Below the pieces are notes generated by a model. The model was not told where the DNA came from. It ran no database searches and saw only the letters and a program-made list of their open reading frames with translations. From Proales similis (taxonomy: Eukaryota > Rotifera > Eurotatoria > Ploima > Proalidae), in contig JAGVRJ010000007.1 in assembly GCA_019059635.1 (NCBI GenBank), positions 2,232,001-2,296,000 on the forward strand: a stretch of DNA of 64,000 nucleotides. Direction: 5' to 3'. The stretch's first letter is position 1, and each line of letters begins with the position of its first letter. Below are positions 11,836 through 23,673 of this stretch, piece by piece. The translations under genes were made by a program, and so were the position numbers.

Positions 11836-12815
11836 TCACACTGGAAGGTTGGGATCGGTTTCAAGTCGATAAATAAGCTGCTCGCAATCATTTCTGACCA
11901 TTTCAAGCTCCCGAGCAGACAGCTCATTAAGAAGAAGTTTAATAGCTTTGAATACCGCAGAGTTTTCTTCTTTACTCTCTTGAGAATTCTGCAAGCTTTG
12001 TGTTTCATTTTGAATAGGTACGGGCTGACCATCTTCTAATCCTTGCTTGCGTATTTCTCCACTACCTGGATCTTTTACATCTTGAGGTTCATTTTTACTA
12101 TTAAGCAGACCCGGGTCAGTATTCTCGCTTTCTGCTACGATCGGATTCGGAAGATTGTCCTCACTCATGGCTAAATCGACCATTCTACTAGTAACCAACA
12201 TTTCACTCTCTTCACTCGGAGGCTGATCGTACAGGATGCCTATTTTCTCGGCCATCTCTCGCTCTTCTTGGCTCACCGCTTGACTACTCTTAGTTGAGTA
12301 GATTCAATTGATTTCATATCACACTTACCTGTATTATCAAGGCTCACCAGAGATGGAATATTTCGAATCACTGTTGCCCGGTAAATCTCATCGTTAACAG
12401 TCGTTGTACATTCATTGTCTTCAAGCCAAAGAATTTTAAGCTTTTTCAGTCCCTTTAAATAAAAGATCTCTCCCAAGTTTTTGATCTCATTGTTCCGCAC
12501 GTACAGTTCAACGAGCTGCTCACAATAACAGAGCGGTTTGAGACTTGATATTTTGTTTACGCTTTAAAGCATAAATGATTAATCAGGATTTTCTAGCAAA
12601 TCTTATTTTCAATTAATTACCTTAAAGTCAATACTCGAACGTTAGAGAGCTTTTCTAATACTGAGATTTCTTCGAGATTCATTGCCCTTTAGAGGTTTGA
12701 AATTTAACATCTTTTGCGTTCGTTTGTATCAAACCAACCAACAGTTTAGTTTGAGAACTGAGTCAAGCTGTGTGGCACTGCTCCTGGCCAGAACTTCATT
12801 TTCTGTCAAACTCAT
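11836..12815 (-). CDS. CFAP410: CFAP410 (C21orf2), cilium-associated leucine-rich repeat protein
   Basis: CFAP410 is a basal-body and ciliary protein; the human gene is linked to retinal and skeletal ciliopathy. Four exons join in phase: 12739-12815, 12621-12686, 12329-12561 and 11836-12278, giving 272 residues (human about 256). The first exon carries KLNCW at its end, as in the human N-terminus. The leucine-rich repeats read ISSLKPL, LVELYVRNNEI and EIFYLKGLKKLKILWLEDN, then the cap IPSLVSLDN. The C-terminal half begins VSQEEREMAEKIG, is Glu/Asn-rich, and ends in a short predicted helix (LLNELSARELEMVRNDCEQL). It is divergent from NBAS with 213 bp between start codons, and convergent with the protocadherin-like gene. 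Confidence 0.9.
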
Positions 12816-12895
12816 TTCTGGCCAAATTCGCCCAATTTCAAATGAGAGTACTCTCTCACTCACACTGCACATAAACATAGGCATTTGAATTCAAG

Positions 12896-12904
12896 TCACG
12901 TGAT
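12896..12904. promoter_or_regulatory. TCACGTGAT E-box in the CFAP410/NBAS divergent promoter
   Basis: A nine-base palindromic E-box with CACGTG core lies in the 213 bp between the start codons of CFAP410 and NBAS. The same nine bases recur at 23558-23566 in the other divergent promoter. CACGTG is bound by bHLH-ZIP factors of the USF/Myc/TFE class; binding here is inferred. Confidence 0.45.
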
Positions 12905-13028
12905 CATTTTTTTGTTAAGTTTTAACACGTTCATTCACGAATAATATCTAATATTTTGCCCTCCGAGAACTTCTTACGTGGTCGCTGTTTGAACTTTTAA
13001 ATGATAAAACTAGACAGAGTTAGATGAA

Positions 13029-16000
13029 ATGAGTTCCGAGCCGATTCTGTACGACATTGAAGCTCACCAGGGATGGAGCGACGAGGTTGCATTGATCAAG
13101 GTATGATATCGTGTATAATGCAACATTAAACGATTAATCAACTTTACCCTCAACCAAAGGATCCACTGATTCTATTCGCTGGGTTTGAAAATTCTTCGTC
13201 AAAAGGCAAGATTAATGAACAATTGAAATTCAAAAAAGCACTTTAAGACCAGCAAGTGCAGGATACATGAATCAAGCTCTGGCATGGATCAAAGGTGCTC
13301 TATGGTCAAATAGTTACGAAAGAACAATCAAGTTCATATTGGGTTCGAGCAGACCTTGGAATATGTGGAAAATTGCCGTCTCCAAGTAAAAGAATAAAAC
13401 AAGCACAGAAAATCGATCAATTAAAACAAACTATTTCGAACATTAAAGAGAACGTTTTGTGGCAGTGCTGCAAGAAAAATGCATTGACCTGTTTGAGGAG
13501 ATCGATCGATTTAGCTGGAGTATTGAAAGTAAGCGACTACGACTGTCATCAAATAAAACTATTTGAATTTTACAAATCGAGTTTTCAAGTCAAGTCAAAC
13601 TGTACCCGGGTCTGCAGCTTGTGTATCAGCGACAGGCTCGAAGTACTCTGCTTCACTGACGAGCATGGGAACATATTTCTTCATGATTTGCTAGATGGAC
13701 ATCGTCTTTTCGTTTATGAGCAGCAAGCCGAAGCAAGCATTGAACTCGAGAACGCAATTTGCAGTGTGAATTTCCTAAGCAAGAGTGAGATCAAAGCTGA
13801 ACATTTGAACGAGAATGTTTTGGAGATTGTTTTATGCCTCACATACTCGGGCCACTTGAGTGTCTATTCGCTCGACTCGAGTTTAAAGCTTCACAAAATC
13901 CACCACCAATCTCTTTTAAACATCCTTCCTAACGGGGTTTACTGCGCTCGGCTCGACCACAAATGCGAGTATCTCGTGATTGGAGGCTTCAATTCCTCAA
14001 AAATGTCAGTCAATGGTTTATCTGTTTGGCGTGTGCTCAACCAGGATCCTTGGTTACAAAACGTGTCGATTGATTCAACTAAAAACTCTCGCAAGGTGAT
14101 CAAAGTTATTTCCAACTTACAGCAGAACATCTACTTAAATGAGACATTTTAGTCAAGACCAGATCGAGAGCATCTGAAATTTTCAAAAACAGTAATTTCA
14201 AATCCTCAAGTGATTTTCTAGTTTAGATATATTGCTTTAAAAATAGGATTTTGTGACACGTATTGAAATATCGGGAGATAACAAGAAGCTTGTGGCGGTC
14301 TATGAAAGCGGCAAGATTTGTCTATTTGCTTTTCCCAGTCTTTTATTGCTCAAAGAATGGTTTACGACTGAACAAGTAAGCATTTGCTTTTCTGAGTACT
14401 TCTGGAAAACCAAACAATCTGATCGAGTGCGTTCTAGCCCAGTTTCGATCAAGCCAATCCGGAAATCGCCGACAACCCTTTTAAACTGAAAGCGTTCAAG
14501 AAAATTTACAAACAAGTCGATTATAGAGCCGTAGATGCAGGCTGGTGGAGCGATAATGTGCTTATCACTTCACGAGCCTCTGGTCTGCTTTGTCTTAATT
14601 CTGCAGATGACTTAACCAGTCTTATGGGAAGCAATTTTCAGTGGATGAATCCGTACACTTCGATTCATTATCTAGATGATAATGAGTTCATTTTGTTGGA
14701 CTGCGAATGTCGACCCACAAGCGGCCGTCCAAGCGAGGAAGAATCGGTCAATGACGAAGATGATGAAGATGAAGATGACGAAGAAGAAAACAGATCACGT
14801 GTCATTACCTATTTGAAGCAAAGTGTCCGTTCAAATCTTTACAGTTTGATCGGCCTTGAACGATTTAGGCCAGTGGTGAAGAAACCCAAGTTTGTTAAGA
14901 GAAACTTCTCACTCCTCATCATGCGTTCGACCACTCCCGAGGAGCTATTCAAGCGCAAATTAGATCTTGAAGAATATGGCGAAGCTTTGCAACTTGCCAA
15001 GACATACTCTCTGGACACTGATTTGGTCTATCAAAGACAATGGCGATGTAAGCCAATCGCTAAAGCAACAATAAACGACTACCTTGTAAGCCATTCACTG
15101 CCTCCTCTTCTGTGTGAATATAAATCTAAAAGTAATTAAAGAGCAAAATCAAGAAGCGCTCGTGGGTGCTTCAAGAGTGTGAGCGTCGCATTGCCCCCGA
15201 TATCGATATAATGAAACATCTGCTTGAGTTTGGCCTAAGAATTACTGATCTTGATGCTCTTTTAGCAATTAGCTCAGCTGAGGACGATGTGTAAGCAAAC
15301 AGACTTCTCTAATGTTTCTCTAATCTTTTACTCCGATTGTTCCAGAATGCTGAATCTTAATGCAACATCGTCAAAAAACGAGGACGATTTTGATGAAGGA
15401 GACATATTCAATCCAGAATTTCGCCGAAAACAAAAAGAGAAAGAGAAAAGACTGAGACAGGAAAAGCTGGATTCCATAAATCCTTCCAAGTAAATAACGT
15501 CAAAAATCATTTCTCAAAATATCGGTTTATTTAATTGGGAGAAGAATGAATGCAAGACAAGTGGAACTTTGCAAGGCCCGCCTTAAGCTGCTCAGTCATA
15601 TGGACCGGCTGAGAATCTACGAAAAAATGCTGGGAGGTCCTTTGAGAGCCGCTGAGCTTTACGATTCAAATGAATATGAGCAAATGCGGTCAAAACCGAT
15701 AGTTCAAGTGGCTATCGATTATGCTCGGGTTTGTTTTCGAAACAACTGTTTTGCTTTATTGAATACTGATTGCCGAAGGTCGACAGCAAGGTGACTCTGA
15801 TGCAGTGCAAAGTCTTATGACTTACTGTCATACGCAACTTAATGCCTGGCAAAGACTCATCTTGACCAATTTACTGGAAACTGCTGATCCTGAAAGTTAT
15901 TCTAAGCTGCTCCCCATTATAAAGTAAGAGGAATCCAAAATACAAACACATTTCTTTTGAATAATTCTTCTTCTCTCTCCGTAGAGGCGATAAGTTTGAA

Positions 16001-19000
16001 ATTTTTGAAGACCCTTACGAGCTTAGGGATGAGCAAGATTGGGTAGAAGATGCGCGATTCGATTTCATCAATAAAATGATTCAGATGCCCGAAGAGGCAT
16101 TTGATTTAAAACAATTCGATTCGATCGAATCCATCGAGGAATGGTACCGTGAACGAGCATTATCGATCGAACGCAATACAGGCATGGCTGACGTTGCTCT
16201 TTCGTTTGCTGAACTGTCAATGAGCAATGGCTGCCGTAATATGGGAACAATAATTGACGACTTGCGGACCCTTAACACTCTAATTTACGAATGCAAACTA
16301 ACCGACTACGATCTGTCGAAACTTGAGAATTTGACCGACATTCAAAAATTGAATCTGTTTAGCGAAGCCGCTTCGAATGCCGGTACAAATAAGGAATTGA
16401 CGTTAACCCAGAGGCTTCTACCTTTTATATCTCGCCGGCCTACTCGAATGCAGAGAGACAACCTTTTGAGAGAATATTTGATTGGAGTATCTAAAAGCGA
16501 GTTAAACACATGCTATCAACTTGTAAAACTACGCCACAGCACTGGTTCTTCATCTTTCCTCAGTGAAATTGATCTTTTGAGTTTAGTCGTTGATTGCATG
16601 TACGTGACAGAACAGCTCGAACAAATAGAAATGTGCGATCGTCTTTTGCTTGAACTGGCTGCTTGGAAAGATCTGACGTCTTCTCAGCGAAATCTCCTCA
16701 ATCAAGTGCAACAGGACATGAAAGTTTTGTCAACGCTCAAAAAATACGATGTTCGCAAACCACTTGGTTTTGTTCGAGAGGCATCCCAAAGCACAGACCT
16801 CTGTCGAAATTTGTTTGCCCGACTAACTACAAATGCCAGTCGAAAGGGAAGCAGCAAACTATCCGACTGGATAGAATTGATGAAAGATCTGCAAGCTCTT
16901 CAGAGTGGTCACTTTGAAAAGCAAATTTCACTTCAAGAAAGCCAAGAGATATTTATTAGCAGCCTGATGTCATCGAGAAATGAAGACAACATTATATTGG
17001 CCAGAGAGTGGCTTCAAGATCTTTATAATGCCGATCGAGCAGCAGCGGTCAGTTTGGGTCTCAAGGCTGCCCAGGATTACCTAAACTCTGCTTCTAATTC
17101 ATCGGATCCGGATATTCAAATGGCTAAGAGCTGTCTTGATCAGCTGAGCTCTATGATAAGTGCTGAGGAGAAAGAAAAGCAAATTGAACTGAGCGAGTTA
17201 AAGAAATCGGTTCAAGCAGAGTACAATCTTATAGAAAGCGTGAAAGTGGTTTCGCTCCTCGACCCTTCAATTTTTCCAGTGCAGCTTCGTCTAGCAGATG
17301 ACAAGCTAAAAATATTCGAGGAAATAATCTCCAGACGACCAGCTGTCTACAAGGAGCATGTCAAACTCTTAGAACTTGCAGATCTACTATCTGTTGATTC
17401 ATCCCAGGTTCTTTTGCTCGTTGCTGAAACGGCTCTTAAACAAAACGATTTGTTTATGAGCAGAAAAATGTGCGACTGGCTTACTAAGCGACAATACGCT
17501 CCCGCTTGGAAAATAGCCCACCTTCTCACCTACGAGCTTGTGAAGCGAATACTACTTGAATTGCAAGTGAACATAAAATCCTCTAATAATCGGCTAGATA
17601 ACTTCCGCCTTCTTTGTTCTTTTCAAATTCATCGAATGGACGACAAGCAAAGATCTAAGCTAGCCCAGCAGCTGAAAGAAATCGAGTCCCTCATTGATTT
17701 CTCGCTTACCCATTGCGACCAAGAGCAACTTGAGAGCATTATTGAGGAGAGACGTTATGTCGAAAAGCTTCTTCACTTTTCAAATTTATCTAACGGAGGT
17801 CTCAGCAATGAAACCAATGTTGAACAAATCGAACTCAAGTCGTTCAATTCACTCTTGTTTAATCAAGTTCTTGATAGTGACTCATGTCACAGAGTTAGCA
17901 GCCAGACTCTTACTGCTATCGAGCAGTGTTTACATGCTGCCAATGATCCGTCAAATTTTAAACTGAGCCAACTATTAAGCTCAATCAACAGCCTGATACG
18001 CACAGAAGCAAACTTGGCATTCGTTTGCATAATTCTCATCGAACCGAGAATTCAAGAAAAACTCTTTAATGGCAAAATGCGCTTTGACAATTTTGAATCT
18101 TATCGATTTGCTCTAAACACGCTCGCCACGAGCATTTTACATTCGACCATTAGTAAGTTGGACCAGTCCAAGGAGATGAAAGCGAATCTTACTTCGCTTT
18201 TCCAATTTGGTCCAGACGCTGCTTACTCTCTGTTAAATCAGGAAGATTTCCAACTAGGCAACCTATCCGTACAAAAGCACGAGCTCTATCCGCTTTTCGA
18301 AAGACTCAATCGATCTTACATTTCATTCAAACAAAATAAGCAACTGCATGAACTAGATCTGGGTGTTGATCTTAATCGGTTCGAAAGCGACCAAAATTAC
18401 AAAGAGGACACTATTCTGGGTCTCGCAATGGACTTGAAAACATTCGATTTGGCATGCTCGTTGGCACGCTTCTATGAATTTGATCTATGGAAGGTTTACA
18501 TGTGCTTTGTTCAGTTTCTCTTTACAGAAGCCGACAGTATTGAAATCGGAGAGATCAAAACACGCCTTGATCCACTAGTATCCGTTCTTCGATCACGAGC
18601 AAGCGAATTTCGTGATACAATGTATCGAACCGTATATTCGCAACTGGACGGCAATGACTGGGATCGACTTGAATTGTTTTATGCACTTTTGGGCGACGCT
18701 GAAGCCGACGTTCATGTGAAAAGTCTTAAAAAACTCAAGTCTGCCTCCATGCCGCAGATGGACTACAAGGTTCTAGCTGAATCGCCTTTACGTGCTATTG
18801 AGCCACATTTAAATGAGTTGAATGTTAATCTATTTGCAAAATTGATTCCGAAAATTCAGCCAAGCTTAACTTCGACCAGTGTTCATGTAAGCTGGTGTCT
18901 GAAAAAGCTTTGGGATCAAATACATGACATGCATGACACAAATGACAATCAATGGTCGGAAAGCCAAGAAGCAGCTTGTTTGCATGTATTTGACTCGCTG

Positions 19001-20476
19001 CATGAGAGTTTGAAAAAATTTGAGAATGCCAACGATCTGACTCAGTTCATATTCGATTTGCTGCTAAGCGAAAGAAGCTGTACTCAGCTCAGTCTTAGCT
19101 TGAGAAAGTCTTTGTTGAAGAGAATTGTTAAGCTCACTAAACAGCTCAAGCAGAAACAAGGCGGAAAACAAGATTCCCAAGAGTTTGAAAATTTGAACAC
19201 TTCCCTTGGAAAGATTCAAAACCACTTAAAAGCAATTGAGAACATGGGCAACCTATTTGACTTGTTCAAGTCAGAAGCAAATGCTGATGAGAATAGATTG
19301 GTCTCTGAGTTAGACTACACAATTTCAAAAGCAGGAATTATTCAGCAAAACGACAAAGAGAGAGAAATGCAAGCAGAGAATGTTATAATTAAATTTCTCC
19401 TTCTTGGACATCCAATCGAAATAGGGACTAAAATTGCCAAGCTCCTCAATGTCGAAGAGTTCGATATAAAATCGCTGAGTGAAAAGGCGTTCAGTCGAGC
19501 TAGTGAGCTGCTCAAGGCTGACTTTGAGCATCATAGGCCCGAATTTGAACGCTTCTTAGACTCTCTCGCCAAATGCGCTGGTGATAAGGGCGAATGCAGT
19601 TTGGATGAGGAATTTCTCAAAGCCCTTATGAAAGGCGTGTGTGATGATCAATCGGTCCCAATTAACTTGCGGCTATTTATGCTGGAAGAGTTTAAAACAA
19701 GACTTTCTAATTTAAGCGACCAAGATCTCATACTCTTACTGATCTACAAGACCAATGCCGTTTTAGGTGAATGTGATTTTTTCCAGAAAAGAGTCGATCC
19801 GATTTCCGAGTATTCAGTTCAAAATGAAGAGCACAGAGTTGAGCTCTTGTTCAAGCTAATCGAGTTAAGTCAAACTCAAAGTGAAGTAAGAGCGCTGAGC
19901 AATCTTCTTAAAGTTTGGCCAAAATTTACCACTGAGCAGCGTCCCTGGGATTTTGTGCTCTTGAAGCTTGTCGAAAGTGACAGTTTCAAAAAAGAATATT
20001 TCGATGAACTTAATTTTCAATATAAAGTCGACGATTTTTCGCTTGAACTCGTCAAAGTTAAACTCATTGAAAGAAACAAGTGGCTTGAAAATCGAGTTCA
20101 ACTTAACTATTTGAAATTGATACTTTTCAGCGGAAACATGGAGATTCTTAAAGAATTTCTACAAAACGGTCCGATCTGCTCTCACCTAGAGAAATCAAAT
20201 AAAACAAAACCATTCGAAGCCGATGAAGAGCTATTTGAAATATCCATTCAAATTCAGGTGCTTAAGAACTTGGTCGATACTCCACTTTTCCCGATATTGA
20301 TCGAACATCTCATTCAAAACGAAGAACGAAGTCAAATCGAATCAGTAATTTACACTCTCAAAACAAACGAATTCGAGTGTGAGGCAGCCTATCTGCTAGC
20401 CAGAGTTGATGGGCTTCATTCCAAGTTTTCAACTCTATCAGCTTCTTTGGCCCTTCTAGAGAAATATTACTCTTAA
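13029..20476 (+). CDS. NBAS: NBAS (neuroblastoma-amplified sequence homologue), ER-Golgi tethering protein
   Basis: NBAS belongs to the NRZ/Syntaxin-18 tethering complex for Golgi-to-ER transport and also takes part in nonsense-mediated decay. The N-terminal half is a divided WD/beta-propeller: LSVWRVLNQDPW, then ICLFAFPSLLLL and DAGWWSDNVL. Next come a long acidic stretch and the diagnostic TTPEELFKRKLDLEEYGEAL and LDTDLVYQRQWR, which mark the start of the Sec39 region. The last exon, about 15985-20476, holds the alpha-solenoid. Visible internal exons are about 13295-14140, 14248-14375, 14438-15085, 15142-15288, 15348-15490, 15544-15728, 15780-15924. The small exons between 13029 and 13295 are unresolved. 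The total is around 2100 residues, near the human 2371. It is convergent with arginine kinase, with 129 bp between stops. Confidence 0.9.
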
Positions 20477-20605
20477 GTTAACTTATTTACAATTGCTATC
20501 ATAATTAAACCGGATTTAGCCTTCTCGAGAAATAAACACTAAGCTTAAGCTAAACGTTTACTTCAAATTAAAATTAAGTTGAGAAAGAAATGCTTGTTGT
20601 CTTCA

Positions 20606-21708
20606 CTAGTGCTTAAGGGAAAACTCTTCATCCAAAAGCTTTTTGATGCCTTCGACCAAATTGTTGACAAGCTGGAATTCGCTCTTGCCGATTCTTATTT
20701 TGTTTGAAATGTCAAAGACCCCTCCTTCCGATTCACTGTGTTCGCCATGCAATCCCCTTGGTTGAAGGTCAAGAGAGTCGCAAAGTTGTTTCAGTTTGCC
20801 TGAAGCCGCTAATCTGGGCAATTTGACGAGAACAGACGCGCGTAGACCAGTTCCAATGTTAGTTGGGCAAAACGTTAAATATCCAAATTTAGAGTGATGA
20901 ACAAACTCAACTTTGCTATCGAGAATTTTCATCGCCTTTACCAATCGGCTATAAACTTGTTTAATATTGCATCCTTTTTGAATTGAAATCACTCGCACGT
21001 GATCTTCTTCATTGATCCAGACAGCAAATGTCTTGTTACGATTCAGAAATATGCCTCTATGTAACGGCCTATTTTAAATGTCTTAAGAGACTGCGGTGCC
21101 TTTGACTCTGCGGGCTATACCTACCAGTCGGAATATCCGCCAGCACTTTTCAGAAATCGATCATTCGCATCAGCAAATAGATAGTGCATGTTGATCAGCT
21201 CGTTTCGCTCTTCGTAGCTTAGTTCGTTCAGTTCGAAAAAGTCTCCGTACAATACGCCTCGAAATTCTTTGAGCGCCGAAACCATAATGTTTTTTACTTG
21301 CTCCCGAGCCTCCCGATCGAGTTTGGGTGCCATCGGAAAGCCTTCTACCGTTCTTCCTACTCTTATTCGAGTTGAAATTATCGAGTCAGCATATTTTTTG
21401 TCAAGTTCCGGTATAGCGCTTGGATCACCAAAGTCATTCGTTGCCTCCAATGAAAAAACGTCAACTTTGTGATAGTCGCCTATAACAGACCAAAATATCT
21501 CCGGAAACGTGTCATAGCAGTCGGGGTCAGGCGCATACAGCCCCACGGAGCTATCCGGGTTTTCAGTTGCCGACTTGATGCAGTCTGCTAGCGAAGTTCC
21601 ATACTTGGTCTTTTTTTGCAGCCAAATCCAAACATCTTTAGGTAAATATTTTTGACACAATGATGGCTTTCCTTGGTCATAACGTGCAATTTGCTTGCTT
21701 AAAAATGA
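20606..21708 (-). CDS. Arginine kinase, start codon not found in frame
   Basis: Arginine kinase reversibly phosphorylates arginine with ATP, as an energy buffer. Two exons close in phase: 21125-21708 and 20606-21068 (56 bp intron). Family landmarks are SSVGLYAPDPDCY in the guanidino-specificity loop (short, arginine-kinase type), the catalytic NEEDH, the reactive Cys in CPTNIGTGLRASV, and GEHSESEGGVFD. Residue count without a first Met is 348, close to the usual 355. The coding frame begins exactly at a 3' splice-like site (AAATTCTAG) in phase 0. The frame is closed by a stop just upstream, and no early in-frame ATG exists. Either a tiny upstream exon is missed or a trans-spliced leader supplies the AUG. 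The upstream kinase on the same strand ends only 55 bp away. Confidence 0.9.
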
Positions 21709-21763
21709 CTAGAATTTCAGCATTAAGTCTACTCATTCTTGAGTTCTGAAGTTTGTTTTTAAT

Positions 21764-23146
21764 TCAAACCTCAACCCGATTTTTATTTGATAGGACTCGC
21801 ATTGCGTCAATTGTACTCGTTAGCAGCTCATTTGGAGCGGTTTTGCCCACTAACCATTTGATGCCCAGCGCTTGAACAGCAGTCAGTCTTTTTCTAGGAT
21901 CAACTACCAAGAGTCTTAGAATGAAATCCTGCCAGCAAACCATTAAATCGCTGAAATTGCTAGAAATAAGCAGTCTATTACTTTGGCGCTTGTTGAAAGC
22001 CTTGAATAAGACTCAGACTCTGTATCGAAAGCGGATTTCAAAATCTTTCTATAGACTTGTTCCTGATCTTTTCCTTTGAACGGCTCAGATCCACACAGAC
22101 TATAAAGCTCACATGTTAGATTTGCAAGATCGAGTAACTTGATTCCAAAATTCCTCACAGTTGGTAAGCAAATACTCCTAGGGCCCACATATCACTAGCT
22201 GGACTACCTTCAGCTCCCCGTAATGTTTCTGGCGCTATTTTGAACAACTTGCTTTATAAGGAATTCGTTTAGGTTCGGCTACATTTACCGCAATACTGTG
22301 AGGCATTGGTCAAGCGATTTTTTAATACACTACGACCCAGCATGCTCAGTTCTATTGTGTCGCTGATCTTGACTGCAGCAGGCATGGTGCTTTTGTCAAA
22401 CATGAAATTTTCGCTTTTCAAATCTCCATGGAAAGTGTCTTGCTCGTGAATGTACTTTTGAAAAAGAAGAAACAAATATAAGATGTGTCTTTTGCCCTTT
22501 AGCAAATATGATGACTCTACCTGAAGACCTTGGACAATCTGTCTCAATATATTGGCAGCATCTCGCTCACTGTACTTATCGAAACGGCTCACCCTAGGGG
22601 AAAATTTAAAGTTTAACAAAAATTCCACTCTATTACTCTTCTATTACCTTTCTAGGACTTGGCCTCCTGTCATTTCTTCCACCAGTACATAGATATTCTC
22701 ACGAGATTCGTAAACATCAAATATTCGCACCTTTGAATGAAATTGAGCCCCTAGTTGAAATTCAGTCACCAAGTGTTGCTTACCAAATTAGGATGCTTCA
22801 ACTTGAGAAAGAGGGATATTTCTCGTTGAACTACCCTTTCTTCAGACTTGATGCAAAAATTAAATTAATGCTTTAATCGTTGTTTTACTACATTCGAAAC
22901 TCACTCGCTTGCTGATTATTTTCACGCAATACTGTGCATTAAGGCCCCTAGATCGGCATTCGAAAACCGATGCAAATGGTCCACTAGAAAAAGGGAAGGT
23001 TAATGGGAAATTTTGCCATAGGCTATAAATACTTGCCTTCCAACTTCGTTTCCGATTTCGAAAGCATCTTCGAAAGGTTGATCTTTTACGCTCTCTTGGA
23101 GCCAATAGTCCAATTTAGTATGGCTTTCGCGTCCAGTTTCTGGCAT
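21764..23146 (-). CDS. CaMK-like protein kinase with altered HRD and DFG motifs
   Basis: This is a Ser/Thr kinase-fold protein. After a start MPETGRES, the glycine loop reads EVGSGPFASVFE across a GC-AG intron whose phase closes exactly. Then follow CVKIISK (VAIK lysine), VQREISLFLKLKHPNL (helix C), YVLVEEMTGGQ (hinge) and YSERDAANILRQIVQGLQYIHE. The catalytic loop is HGDLKSENFMF, so HRD has become HGD; the metal-binding motif is KISDTIEL, so DFG has become DTI. Both catalytic aspartates remain. The P+1 region reads APETLRGAEGSPASDMWALGVFAY and the C-lobe DFILRLLVVDPRKRLTA. Together these suggest a CaMK-group enzyme that is atypical but possibly active. One intron near 21930 could not be phased. 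Arginine kinase follows 55 bp downstream on the same strand. Confidence 0.8.
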
Positions 23147-23673
23147 TTCTTTTGTTTTTTTGCCTTTTAGTTTGCTTAACAGCTTGTAGGCACTCTCACT
23201 AGTTTACGAATTTCGGAACATACGCAAGCTTAGATGCAATTTCATAATCGTTGCCAGGGGAAATGAGTTTCATGGAAGCTTGTTCTCTAGCTAACTCTAC
23301 CTCTTGACAAATGACTTGAATGATCCGTTTTTGGAATAAGCCTGAGGCGCTGACTTAAGGCAAATTTGAATTCCTCGAGCTCACAGAACTTATAAAAAGA
23401 AAAGACAATCTAGCTGACATCTGGTTGCTTTAATTTTGAAAAATGCGCATCTGACTTCAGTTAATGAGAAATGTATGCTTTTATGAATAGAGGAGTGCTA
23501 TTTTATGGTCTTTTTTCTCCTATTTGCCTCGAATAATAAGATTACCTTATCGATCGATCACGTGATTTAGCTGCGATAAAAATCAACGAGGAAGAAAAAG
23601 ATCCTGGATCGATTAATTTTTTGGTGGATAAATTTCCATACCTCAGTTCGAAAATTAAAACGAAATTGAAATT
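23147..23673. promoter_or_regulatory. Divergent promoter between kinase and malectin genes
   Basis: There is no coding signal in these 527 bp. The interval separates two divergent start codons. It contains a TCACGTGAT E-box at 23558-23566. Near 23247 is a GTTGCCAGGGGAAA sequence: one good RFX-like half-site plus a weaker partner, about 100 bp from the kinase start. Confidence 0.5.
23558..23566. promoter_or_regulatory. TCACGTGAT E-box in the kinase/malectin divergent promoter
   Basis: Identical in all nine bases to the site at 12896-12904. It lies about 108 bp upstream of the malectin start codon. Confidence 0.4.

Noticed and set aside
13201-13260. A third GC-AG intron in NBAS near 13207
   Set aside because: The GCAAGA donor looked possible, but no acceptor closed the frame with the next exon, so it was not counted.
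21695-21723. Arginine kinase starting at ATGCTGAAATTC just upstream in frame
   Set aside because: This start is in frame but is followed by TAG after four codons, and that TAG is the end of a good 3' splice site; accepting it would need read-through or a base error.
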